Part shown: one piece after another, positions 35,487-43,960 of the stretch
How the letters are laid out: each line of letters starts with the position of its first letter
How positions within the stretch are numbered: the stretch's first letter is position 1
DNA from: Sphingobacterium spiritivorum ATCC 33861
Lineage (GTDB): Bacteria > Bacteroidota > Bacteroidia > Sphingobacteriales > Sphingobacteriaceae
Length of the DNA: 64,000 nt
Assembly (NCBI RefSeq): GCF_000143765.1
Contig: NZ_GL379776.1
Span: forward strand, 64,465 to 128,464
Direction of reading: 5' to 3'
Position numbers and translations under genes: made by a program
Notes under the pieces: generated by a model
Told to the model about the DNA's origin: nothing
The model's database searches: none
Seen by the model: the letters and a program-made list of their open reading frames with translations, nothing else

Positions 35487-37007
35487 TTAATACCCCGGAT
35501 TTTGCACCAGATTCGGATTTTGGTCAATTGCTGCCTGCGGCACAGGTAAACGGTATGAATTTGTATTAAACGGATAGACCAGTGGCTTACGTCCGCTGTC
35601 TTTTGCAAATACGGCATTCATGACTTCTTCCACCTTATTCAGTCTGACCAGATCAAACCAACGCTGACCTTCAAAAGCCAGTTCCAGACGTCTTTCTTTA
35701 AGAAGAGCACTCAACATCGTTTCTTTTGAGGCTTTTGCTGCTGCTGTAAGTTTGGGTAATCCTGCCCGTACACGAATACGATCGATGATATCAGCAGCGG
35801 CAGACAGATCAGAACTTCCCTGCTGGATCAGTGCTTCAGCCTTCAGCAGCAATACATCGGCATATCTGTATTTGATAATACTGCTATTGGCCGAACGCAG
35901 CTTATACATAAAAGGATAATTGCTGGCCGGATAATAATTACTCCATTTAGCTACATAATACACAACAGACTGATTGAACCGAATCTGATCTCCCTCCTCC
36001 TGAAAAGCTTTAATCAGATCACGTGAAGGTGTAACCCACTTCGCCCAGGTAAAATTATTATCGTAATTGATCAGATCACGTCCAAACATCCAGGTGGCCC
36101 AGTTACCGCTGCCCGGAAAAAACTGCGCTTCCAGAATAGATTCTTTTGTATTACGCATTTTTGCATCGGTATTTCCTGCATTCATTCCAAACAGATCACT
36201 GAAATCCGATACCAGATCAAATCCGTCTGCAGTTACTGCATCACAGTACTGTATGGCTTTGGCATAATCACGAAGTGGTTTTTCTACATATATCTTAGCA
36301 AGTAATGTCTTGGCTACAGATTTTGAAAATACCGTTTTGTCCGAAGCTACACTATTAGGAGCATCCTGCAGCGCAGCCAGACAGTCTTTTTCAATTTGCT
36401 GATAGGCCTCCTGCTCGGTCGCCTGTTTTGGAAAATACTGCGGATAGACTTCTTCGAGTGTCTCCGATGTAATATCAGCTGCTTCTGTTGTAATCACCGG
36501 AATACTTCCCCATATTCGTACCATATCGTACATAATCATCGCTCTGAAGATCATCGCTTCCGCCTTATACTGCTTGCGTTCCTGTGCAGTCAGCGTATTA
36601 TCTTTCACACTGTCAATATTGACAATAAGACGATTTGCACGACCTATATCCTGCAAATACCGGTTCCAATCCCTGTTGACTACTGAATTAGAACCTTCTA
36701 TAGCATTATTCTCAAACGGAATAACTTCCGCTCCGGTCGTTCCGGCATATGCATTGTCGGCATGCGACTCCGCAATCAGTAAGAGATCCAGATACCAGTG
36801 TTCCTGCCGGTCTCTCATCTGCTGATAAAGAGTCTTCATATGACTCAGTACAGTTGCCTTATCTTTAAACACTACTTTTTTGCCTGTCTCCGTTACTCCT
36901 TCAGTGACATCTGAATAGGTATCTAACGGATCTCTGTTTAATGAGCAGGATATCATTGTACATCCCATACTGCTCAGCAAAAGAATTAATATATATCTTG
37001 ATATCAT
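35487..37007 (-). CDS. RagB/SusD family outer-membrane lipoprotein
   Basis: The 506-residue protein has a lipoprotein signal with Cys21 (TMISCSLNRDPLDT). It shows the usual SusD layout: helical TPR-like core (YKAEAMIFRAMIMYDMVRIWG), central variable loops, and the conserved end KERRLELAFEGQRWFDLVRL, followed by YRLPVPQAAIDQNPNLVQNPGY. SusD proteins cap the SusC barrel and bind glycan at the surface. It lies 11 bases after susC and 15 bases before GH30, so one transcript is likely. Confidence 0.95.
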   Translation of the reverse strand: MISRYILILLLSSMGCTMISCSLNRDPLDTYSDVTEGVTETGKKVVFKDKATVLSHMKTLYQQMRDRQEHWYLDLLLIAESHADNAYAGTTGAEVIPFENNAIEGSNSVVNRDWNRYLQDIGRANRLIVNIDSVKDNTLTAQERKQYKAEAMIFRAMIMYDMVRIWGSIPVITTEAADITSETLEEVYPQYFPKQATEQEAYQQIEKDCLAALQDAPNSVASDKTVFSKSVAKTLLAKIYVEKPLRDYAKAIQYCDAVTADGFDLVSDFSDLFGMNAGNTDAKMRNTKESILEAQFFPGSGNWATWMFGRDLINYDNNFTWAKWVTPSRDLIKAFQEEGDQIRFNQSVVYYVAKWSNYYPASNYPFMYKLRSANSSIIKYRYADVLLLKAEALIQQGSSDLSAAADIIDRIRVRAGLPKLTAAAKASKETMLSALLKERRLELAFEGQRWFDLVRLNKVEEVMNAVFAKDSGRKPLVYPFNTNSYRLPVPQAAIDQNPNLVQNPGY

Positions 37008-37018
37008 ATCCTTAACTA

Positions 37019-40003
37019 TTAAAATCCAACATTTAATCCGATTACAAATGAACGACTGTGCGGGTAGGTTCCCCAGTCAATTCCCTGTACTGCTCCGTTA
37101 TTTCCCCATTGATTTACTTCCGGATCCATCCCCGTGTAATTTGTCCACGTCAACAGATTACTTGCCGATACATAGGGCTGCAACTTGCGAATACCGATAC
37201 GTTTGAGCGATTCTGATGTAATATTATAACCAAGCGAGATATTCTTAAGACGCAGATAACTGCCGTCTTCTACGAAGTATGTAGAGTTTTTGATATTAAA
37301 TCCGGCTTTAGGCACATCTGTGATCTGTCCGGGTACTTGCCATCTGTCCAGCACACGTGTTGTCTGATTCTTACCATCATACATTCCTTCAGTCTCTATA
37401 CGGCTGGCATTGTAAATATCATTTCCATAAGACCCTTGTATAAAAATGCTCAGGTCTATATTCTTCCATGAAAAATTGTTCGTCATTCCATAAGTAAACT
37501 TCGGATTAGGATCTCCGATATAGGTTCGATCCGAAGGGGATAATCTGCCGTCACTATTGAGATCCCGATACATCAGTTCTCCGGTTTCAGGATTTACACC
37601 ATCGCTGATATATCCATAAAAACCACCCATCGGACGGCCTGGTTCATTCCGCACAACAGCCTCATTCACAACACCACTTGTAACAGCATCATTATAGATT
37701 TTCTGCATTTCCAGGTTCTCTAAGCGGTTACGGTTAAACGAGATATTAAAATCCGTTTCCCATTTCAGGTCACCCGTCAGATTCTTACTCCCTACAGTAG
37801 CTTCAAATCCTTTATTGATCATTTCCCCTTCATTGCGGGCAATATTACCCACTGCTGCTGAGCCTGCCGGAAGTACCAGATACATCAACATATCTCGGGT
37901 ATGCTTGTAATAGTAATCCAGCGCGACATTAAAACGACCGTTTAATACGGACAGATCCACTCCTACATTAGACTGCCTTGTTGTTTCCCATTTCAGATCG
38001 GGAGTACGCAGATTAGCCTGAGATATGGTAGGAAGAGCATTTTGCTGACCTTCCTTGAACCATTCGATCCGGCCAATATCATAGCGTTGCAAATAAGCGT
38101 AGTCTCCTATTCCCGATTGATTTCCGGTCTCTCCCCATCCTCCGCGGATTTTAAGATCATTCAGCCATTCGGTATCAGACAAAAAATCCTCTGCAGACAG
38201 TCTCCATGCAGCAGATACGGACGGAAATATCCCCCAACGATTGTCCGGATGTATCTTAGATGATCCGTCTGCACGCACGTTTGCAGTGACCAGATATTTA
38301 CTGTCAAAGTTGTACATGACTCGTGCAAAGTAAGACATGATTGTCCAAGCAGAAGCACCCGATCCTGTATTATTCCAGGATATTTTATTTGCAGCATTCA
38401 GTGTCTGGATCAGATCATTACGGTAGTGAGAGCCATAAATGTAACTATTGGTATACTTAGAATCTGTCCATGAGCTCCCCAACATAGATTCTATATTATG
38501 TTTTCCGAAACTCTTGTTATAGGTCAGGACATTATCCCATGTAAGAACTGTATTCATATTCCGCAAGTCCGCCCCTTCTCCAAACTGATTGCGTCCCCAT
38601 GCTGTAGCGATAGGATCCAGAAATCTGGTATTTACCGCATTTCTTCTATCCAGTGTAAAGGAAGACTTAAAGGTCAGTTCGGGCAGAAAAGTGATCAACG
38701 CACTTCCACTGGCCAAAAGACGGTTTTCCTTATCTTTATTATTAGCACTTCTGGCCAGATTCTCCAGCGGACTTGTAATGTTCCCTATCCCGTAAAAATT
38801 ATTATAATACTGTGCCGGATTTTCCGGATTCCAGATCGGCGCATAGGTAGGCGTATTGATGACAGACAATACCACACCGCCCCGATTAGCACCTGTACCT
38901 GTAGAAATGCCATTATTAGAATAATCCGAGTAGTTTACGTTAGCACTTACATTTAACCACTTACGCACCTGATTATTAATATTAGCTCTGAAATTATATC
39001 GTTTAAAAAAAGCTGCATTTAAAACTCCTTTTTCATCGACATAACCTGCCGAAAGGAAGTATTTCAGTTTTTCTGTACCGTCCGAAATGGATAGCTGATA
39101 ATTCTGCAACTTACCTGTTTTGTAAGCTTCCTTGAACCAGTCTGTCTGATCTTTTAGATTTGCCGGCAAAGAAACCAAACCGATTTCATTCTGTAATTCA
39201 CGATATTGATCCGTATTAAGTACATCGAATGAGTTGGCCACCACATTATGAGTAAGCTGTGCATTGAGATCTATTTTTGCTTCGCCTGCTACACCAGACT
39301 TGGTCGATATCAGAATTACACCATTGGCCGCTCTGGATCCATAGATCGCAGCGGAAGAAGCATCTTTCAAAATCTGCATACCGGCAATATCGTTGGCCGA
39401 AAGAAAACGTATATTATCTACCGGCACCCCATCGACTACATATAACGGATCATTACTACCATTAAAAGAAGTTGTCCCGCGCACCCGGATTGACATTTCT
39501 GCTCCCGGAGTACCGTTGGGTTGTATCACCGATACACCGGCCGCTTTCCCCTGAATGGCCTGACCTACATTCACAATCGGCCGCTGATCCAGATCCTTTG
39601 TCGATACAGAAGAAATGGCCGTGGTGACATCTTTACGTTTAGCGGTACCATAGCCGATAACGATGACATCTTCCAGCTCATTCATGGCAGACTGCAATGC
39701 TACAGAATGTGAAGATGTAGTTGCCGTAATACTCTGCGGACTGTAACCGACATACGTCACTACAAGTACGGCATTACGGGGCACCTTAAGTTCATACCGT
39801 CCGTCCTGACCTGTCAATGTACCGTTGGAAGTCCCCTTCTGTACAACAGACACCCCCGCCAGCACCTCCTTCGTTTGTGCATCAGTTATGGTTCCTCTGA
39901 CCGTGATACTTTCCTGTGCAAATAACACAGACTGACATAGTATCAACAGGAGCATCGGAAACAGATAGATGAACCATTTACTTTTTTGGATAAAAAGCTT
40001 CAT
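37019..40003 (-). CDS. SusC/RagA family TonB-linked outer-membrane transporter
   Basis: This 994-residue transporter has a signal peptide (residues 1-29). A carboxypeptidase-regulatory-like domain follows (about 32-110, VRGTITDAQTKEVLAGVSVV, VTYVGYSP). Then comes the family signature EDVIVIGYGTAKRKDVT (about 111-127), a TonB plug (about 128-250, RGTTSFNGSNDPLYVVDGVP) and a long beta-barrel ending in Phe (FVIGLNVGF). It imports oligosaccharides through the outer membrane using TonB energy. It is the first gene of the susC-susD-GH30-SGBP operon and lies downstream of the SusR-like regulator, with a TAnnTTTG box in between. Confidence 0.96.
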   Translation of the reverse strand: MKLFIQKSKWFIYLFPMLLLILCQSVLFAQESITVRGTITDAQTKEVLAGVSVVQKGTSNGTLTGQDGRYELKVPRNAVLVVTYVGYSPQSITATTSSHSVALQSAMNELEDVIVIGYGTAKRKDVTTAISSVSTKDLDQRPIVNVGQAIQGKAAGVSVIQPNGTPGAEMSIRVRGTTSFNGSNDPLYVVDGVPVDNIRFLSANDIAGMQILKDASSAAIYGSRAANGVILISTKSGVAGEAKIDLNAQLTHNVVANSFDVLNTDQYRELQNEIGLVSLPANLKDQTDWFKEAYKTGKLQNYQLSISDGTEKLKYFLSAGYVDEKGVLNAAFFKRYNFRANINNQVRKWLNVSANVNYSDYSNNGISTGTGANRGGVVLSVINTPTYAPIWNPENPAQYYNNFYGIGNITSPLENLARSANNKDKENRLLASGSALITFLPELTFKSSFTLDRRNAVNTRFLDPIATAWGRNQFGEGADLRNMNTVLTWDNVLTYNKSFGKHNIESMLGSSWTDSKYTNSYIYGSHYRNDLIQTLNAANKISWNNTGSGASAWTIMSYFARVMYNFDSKYLVTANVRADGSSKIHPDNRWGIFPSVSAAWRLSAEDFLSDTEWLNDLKIRGGWGETGNQSGIGDYAYLQRYDIGRIEWFKEGQQNALPTISQANLRTPDLKWETTRQSNVGVDLSVLNGRFNVALDYYYKHTRDMLMYLVLPAGSAAVGNIARNEGEMINKGFEATVGSKNLTGDLKWETDFNISFNRNRLENLEMQKIYNDAVTSGVVNEAVVRNEPGRPMGGFYGYISDGVNPETGELMYRDLNSDGRLSPSDRTYIGDPNPKFTYGMTNNFSWKNIDLSIFIQGSYGNDIYNASRIETEGMYDGKNQTTRVLDRWQVPGQITDVPKAGFNIKNSTYFVEDGSYLRLKNISLGYNITSESLKRIGIRKLQPYVSASNLLTWTNYTGMDPEVNQWGNNGAVQGIDWGTYPHSRSFVIGLNVGF

Positions 40004-40083
40004 AATGTTTTGAAATTGATGATTTATTTGATTGGTTATTATTCCTCATACGATCCGCATAAAGAGCCGACCGCGATATTGAC

Positions 40084-40091
40084 CAAAGTTA
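40084..40091 (-). promoter_or_regulatory. Promoter -7 box of the susC operon
   Basis: On the minus strand TAACTTTG matches the TAnnTTTG consensus exactly and lies about 80 bases before the susC start. A TTA sequence sits about 21 bases upstream as a weak -33 element. A GCCC/GGGC inverted repeat overlaps the spacer and could be a regulator site. Confidence 0.5.
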
Positions 40092-40215
40092 TAAAAGCGA
40101 GCCCCTGCTTTTAAGGGCACATAGTGAAAAAGTACTTATAATTAAAAACAACTAATTGATAATAAGATGATTACCAAAATAAATACATTGTAAAAAGTAC
40201 CTGTTTAAGAAGCAA

Positions 40216-41856
40216 TTAATGATTATTCCGCACTTTAAGGCCTATTTGACGAACGATATCTTCGAAATCAGCCCGTTCTACCGCAGCCTTGTTTCGTACT
40301 TTCGTGCGGTAATTGTAGACGGTACGAAGGGAATACCGCAGAAAACCTGCGATCTTGACACTATCCGTTATTCCTAGCCGGATCAGCGCAAATATACGGA
40401 GTTCTGTATTCAGCAGCTCTCCTTTCTTAGGCCATATCTGTTCTTCGGCAAGTAACAGACTATTAAAATCCTGAATAAAGGCAGGATAAAGATTGAGAAA
40501 AATACGATCAAAGTTTTTATACAATTCTTCCACCTCATGTTCCACCATTCTGGTAGATTTCAACTGTTCGATCAGTGGTTTGATCTGATTATTGGAGGCT
40601 TGTTTGAGTACAGACTTCCGGAGATCTTCCATCTTATCTATATAAGAAGAGCACATATCAAAAAAACGGGCGATATACTCCTCTTTGATATGATTAGATT
40701 CAGACAGGTTCATATTGACCAGGGAAAGATCTTCATTTAAGTCCTTTAATCTTTCGTTTGTCTCGGATAATGCTTTCCGGGTCTTAGCCAAATGGCTCAT
40801 CTGCCTGTACAGATATACAATACCTGCAATCAGCACGACAGATAATACACTGATAAGAATGAGATATATTAAAAGAACTTTTTTCTGTTGTTCAATACGC
40901 TGCTGGTAAGCAGCATTGATCAAAGGATAGAATGATGTACCTTCAATAACACGGTATCTTACATTCGAAACCATCGCATCATCTATAGCTTTCTCGATGA
41001 GCTTAAATGCGCGATCAAAATCTCCCTGTTCATAATAACTCAATGCCAGATCCTGTAAGGAAGCATTATCCCGAGTAGCATGTTCTATATCTGCACAGGC
41101 TGATACTGCATAATAATATTTTTTCTTTGGGATATCATTATTTTGCTGATATATCAATCCCAAAAAATAGGCTGTCATCGCTTTGTTTTCCAGATCATTC
41201 TGATAGGTATCTAATAACTTCAGCAACATCCCTTCAGCTGCATTTCTGTCTCCTTTAAACAACGTCTGGGTTGCCTGTACTATGGCATACTGTTCAGAAG
41301 AGCGGTCAAGAACTGAAAGCAAGGAATCTCTGTACAATTCACTTTGCTGATAATAGGTACTCATATTATTACTTTGACCGTAATGGCTGTAAAAAGAGCT
41401 GTATGTCTCGTAATACGAAGGTAAAAACTTCGGATCAAGTTTATTCCGATCAATATTCTCCAACAATTTCTTTGATTCGATATAACGGCCTACAGTAGAA
41501 TACAATGCCGCAAGGTCAAGAGCTACACGGATTCGCAATGCATCGTCTTTCAATTCATGGGCTAATGTCTGACACTTCAATACATAAGCAATCGCTGAAT
41601 CCGACTGAAACTTTCTATAGCCTTCATAAATCCGGTAATTAGCGTCAAAATATTTTCCTGGTTCGCGTTTAACCAATGCAGCCTGCTGCTTCAGACCAGC
41701 AATCATATCCTCTCTCTTTTTCACAAAATAATGTTGACGCAGGATCAGATCATCCAGTTTTTTCTCTACATCCGAATATGGCAAAAGATTCTGCTGTCCA
41801 AAAACATCTGCAGAAAACAAAAACATTATTGCAAAAAAGAAATATACAATACGCAT
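40216..41856 (-). CDS. SusR-like membrane-spanning transcriptional regulator (DUF6377-type)
   Basis: The 546-residue protein has a signal peptide (about 1-20), a long TPR-like helical periplasmic region (about 30-320), one transmembrane helix (about 327-350), a cytosolic coiled coil (about 352-400), and a C-terminal LuxR-like helix-turn-helix (about 484-522, LNTELRIFALIRLGITDSVKIAGFLRYSLRT). The layout fits the SusR family, in which periplasmic sugar sensing is coupled to DNA binding. It lies immediately upstream of susC on the same strand with its own likely promoter at 42028. It probably activates the adjacent polysaccharide locus. The signal it senses is unknown. Confidence 0.87.
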   Translation of the reverse strand: MRIVYFFFAIMFLFSADVFGQQNLLPYSDVEKKLDDLILRQHYFVKKREDMIAGLKQQAALVKREPGKYFDANYRIYEGYRKFQSDSAIAYVLKCQTLAHELKDDALRIRVALDLAALYSTVGRYIESKKLLENIDRNKLDPKFLPSYYETYSSFYSHYGQSNNMSTYYQQSELYRDSLLSVLDRSSEQYAIVQATQTLFKGDRNAAEGMLLKLLDTYQNDLENKAMTAYFLGLIYQQNNDIPKKKYYYAVSACADIEHATRDNASLQDLALSYYEQGDFDRAFKLIEKAIDDAMVSNVRYRVIEGTSFYPLINAAYQQRIEQQKKVLLIYLILISVLSVVLIAGIVYLYRQMSHLAKTRKALSETNERLKDLNEDLSLVNMNLSESNHIKEEYIARFFDMCSSYIDKMEDLRKSVLKQASNNQIKPLIEQLKSTRMVEHEVEELYKNFDRIFLNLYPAFIQDFNSLLLAEEQIWPKKGELLNTELRIFALIRLGITDSVKIAGFLRYSLRTVYNYRTKVRNKAAVERADFEDIVRQIGLKVRNNH

Positions 41857-42027
41857 TAAGGGATTAATCTTTTTGGTTACTCAATAAATGGGTCTGTGTG
41901 TATTTACGATATGGTACTGACACGAAATCGCATCCTTTTCGATATACAATCCTGAATCTCAGGGCTTCATACCTTATAAATATACTGTATCAGTGAAAAA
42001 CACGCTGAAATGCAATATAAATATATT

Positions 42028-42035
42028 CAAAGATA
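42028..42035 (-). promoter_or_regulatory. Possible promoter -7 box of the SusR-like regulator
   Basis: TATCTTTG on the minus strand fits TAnnTTTG and lies about 170 bases before the regulator start. No -33 TTG is seen at the expected spacing, so support is modest. Confidence 0.4.
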
Positions 42036-42175
42036 GGGATTTTACACGGAGTTTGGTTTTATTAAGTCAATAAGGAAGTATCATAAAAATCAAGCTTCTC
42101 GTTAAAAATTAATCAACAATACAACAGCATTAAAATAATATTATCAACAAAACTTCCATTTGAATTAAATTATAG

Positions 42176-42183
42176 TATTTTTG
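42176..42183 (+). promoter_or_regulatory. Possible promoter -7 box of asnA
   Basis: TATTTTTG fits TAnnTTTG, with TTC at the -33 position 19 bases upstream. A second TAnnTTTG match (TAGGTTTG, 42234-42241) lies closer to the gene but lacks a -33 element. The leader to the ATG at 42329 is 90-150 bases. The rest of the 470-base gap (41857-42328) is AT-rich with no gene. Confidence 0.45.
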
Positions 42184-42328
42184 TTAACGTAATAATATGA
42201 GGTTTCACATCATAAGCGGAACAAAGTAAAACTTAGGTTTGCATGCAATCTACATTATGATCTGGAGATAAATCCACAATCGAATGTCTTTTTTTTGAGA
42301 AAAGGCATTTTTAATAAAAATATACTTC

Positions 42329-43336
42329 ATGGAAGGAAGAGAACTACTGAGAACAGAAGTGGCTATTAGTTTTGTAAAAGACACTTTTTCACAACAGTTA
42401 AAACACAATTTAAATTTAATACCGATTTCCTCACCGCTGGTGGTACTGGACGGTACAGGTATCAATGATGATCTGAACGGCATAGAGCGCCCTGTTGCCT
42501 TCCCGATCAAAGCATTGGAAGAACGTCTGGCTGTCGTCGTGCATTCGCTGGCAAAATGGAAAAGACTACGTCTCCGTGAACTGGACATGCATGCCGGAGA
42601 AGGTATTCTTACAGATATGCGTGCCTTACGTCCGGACGAAGATTACACTCCTATTCATTCTATCTACGTTGATCAGTGGGATTGGGAAAAAGTAATTTTG
42701 CCTGAACAACGTAATCTGAATTACCTTAAAGAGACTGTTCTGAGAATTTATGAATCTTTAAAATTCACTGAACATCAGGTCGAAAAACAATATCCCGCGA
42801 TTAAAGCTATTTTACCGGATACAATCACTTTTATCTCATCAGAAGAACTATTGCAGAAATATCCTTCATTCACTCCAAAAGAAAGAGAAAATGCAATAAC
42901 TAAAGAATTTGGTGCTGTATTCCTGTACGGTATCGGTGGCGAACTAAGCAATGGTAAAGCACATGACGGACGCGCTGCAGATTATGATGATTGGAGCAGT
43001 GTAAATGAAAACGGTTACAACGGCCTGAATGGAGATATTCTTGTCTGGAACCCCGTTCTCAACAGCGCATTTGAACTTTCATCTATGGGTATACGCGTAG
43101 ACAAAAAGGCATTGCAATATCAGCTCGAAATCCGCAATAATACCGAAAGAGCATCTCTTACTTTTCATAAAATGCTCCTTGACGGACATCTTCCGGAGTC
43201 CATAGGCGGAGGAATAGGCCAATCCAGAGTCTGTATGTTTATGCTTAAAAAAGCACATATAGGTGAAGTACAGGTTAGTATCTGGGATGAGCAGGAAAAA
43301 GAAAATCTCAGAATTCAGGGAATCAATATTCTCTAG
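42329..43336 (+). CDS. asnA: Aspartate-ammonia ligase (asparagine synthetase A)
   Basis: The enzyme makes asparagine from aspartate and free ammonia with ATP to AMP. The 335-residue length and blocks are typical of AsnA: LNLIPISSPLVVLDGTGINDDLNG, RPVAFPIKAL, REL-DMHAGEGILTDMRALRPDED, HSIYVDQWDWEKVI, and the class-II synthetase-like end GGGIGQSRVCMFML. It is cytosolic. It is followed after a short gap by a GNAT gene and stands opposite a PurF-type gene and the ammonium transporter, so the region concentrates ammonia metabolism. A hairpin at 43351-43380 follows the stop. Confidence 0.97.
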   Translation: MEGRELLRTEVAISFVKDTFSQQLKHNLNLIPISSPLVVLDGTGINDDLNGIERPVAFPIKALEERLAVVVHSLAKWKRLRLRELDMHAGEGILTDMRALRPDEDYTPIHSIYVDQWDWEKVILPEQRNLNYLKETVLRIYESLKFTEHQVEKQYPAIKAILPDTITFISSEELLQKYPSFTPKERENAITKEFGAVFLYGIGGELSNGKAHDGRAADYDDWSSVNENGYNGLNGDILVWNPVLNSAFELSSMGIRVDKKALQYQLEIRNNTERASLTFHKMLLDGHLPESIGGGIGQSRVCMFMLKKAHIGEVQVSIWDEQEKENLRIQGINIL

Positions 43337-43350
43337 TCGAAAGCTACAAA

Positions 43351-43380
43351 CAGCAGGTCTGAGCTGATCAGACCTGCTGT
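43351..43380 (+). terminator. Hairpin between asnA and the GNAT gene, weak terminator
   Basis: The stem AGCAGGTCTGA / TCAGACCTGCT has a five-base loop but no T run after it. It may reduce rather than stop transcription into the acetyltransferase gene, which starts 20 bases later. Confidence 0.5.
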
Positions 43381-43399
43381 CCATATATACTAAATACGA

Positions 43400-43879
43400 A
43401 TGACCGAAAAAACAGCATTTACCATCAGAGAATTCGAAGCAGATGATCATGCTCAGATCATCGGGCTACTTCGTCTCAATACACCTGAATATTTTTCTTC
43501 TGAAGAGGAAGCCGATCTGATACATTACCTTCAACATGAAATAGATCACTATTATGTTGTTGAATCTGATGGGGTAATTATCGGATGCGGAGGTATCAAC
43601 TTCGCTGAAGATAAAACTGTCGGCAAAATCAGCTGGGATATTCTCCATCCGGATTTCCAGGGGCAAGCCATAGGCAGTGCATTACTTAAATACCGGATCA
43701 ATGAATTACAGCATACACATCACATTCAGAAAATAACCGTCCGTACCTCTCAACTGGTTTATAAGTTTTATGAAAAGAACGGATTTATACTTACAAAAAT
43801 AGCTAAAGATTACTGGGCGCCGGGTTATGATCTTTACAGCATGCGATACGATCCCGGGACGGATCAAAAACAGCCTTAA
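43400..43879 (+). CDS. GNAT family N-acetyltransferase
   Basis: This 159-residue protein fits the GNAT fold: an N-terminal strand (TAFTIREFEADDHAQIIGLL), a central VVESDGVIIGCGGINFAED, and the acetyl-CoA pyrophosphate loop in HPDFQGQAIGSALLKYRI, followed by VRTSQLVYKFYEKNGFILTKI. It transfers an acetyl group from acetyl-CoA to an amine on a small molecule or protein, but the substrate cannot be read. It is probably co-transcribed with asnA and is followed by a bidirectional terminator. Confidence 0.88.
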   Translation: MTEKTAFTIREFEADDHAQIIGLLRLNTPEYFSSEEEADLIHYLQHEIDHYYVVESDGVIIGCGGINFAEDKTVGKISWDILHPDFQGQAIGSALLKYRINELQHTHHIQKITVRTSQLVYKFYEKNGFILTKIAKDYWAPGYDLYSMRYDPGTDQKQP

Positions 43880-43903
43880 AAGGATAGGTTTTCAGCATTA
43901 TAC

Positions 43904-43941
43904 AAAAAAGGTCTTATGCATGCAGTGCATAAGACCTTTTT
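43904..43941. terminator. Bidirectional intrinsic terminator
   Basis: A 17-bp stem (AAAAAAGGTCTTATGCA with TGCATAAGACCTTTTT, short loop TGCAG) lies between the convergent GNAT and amidophosphoribosyltransferase genes. Confidence 0.9.
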
Positions 43942-43960
43942 GATGGATTCTTATATTACC

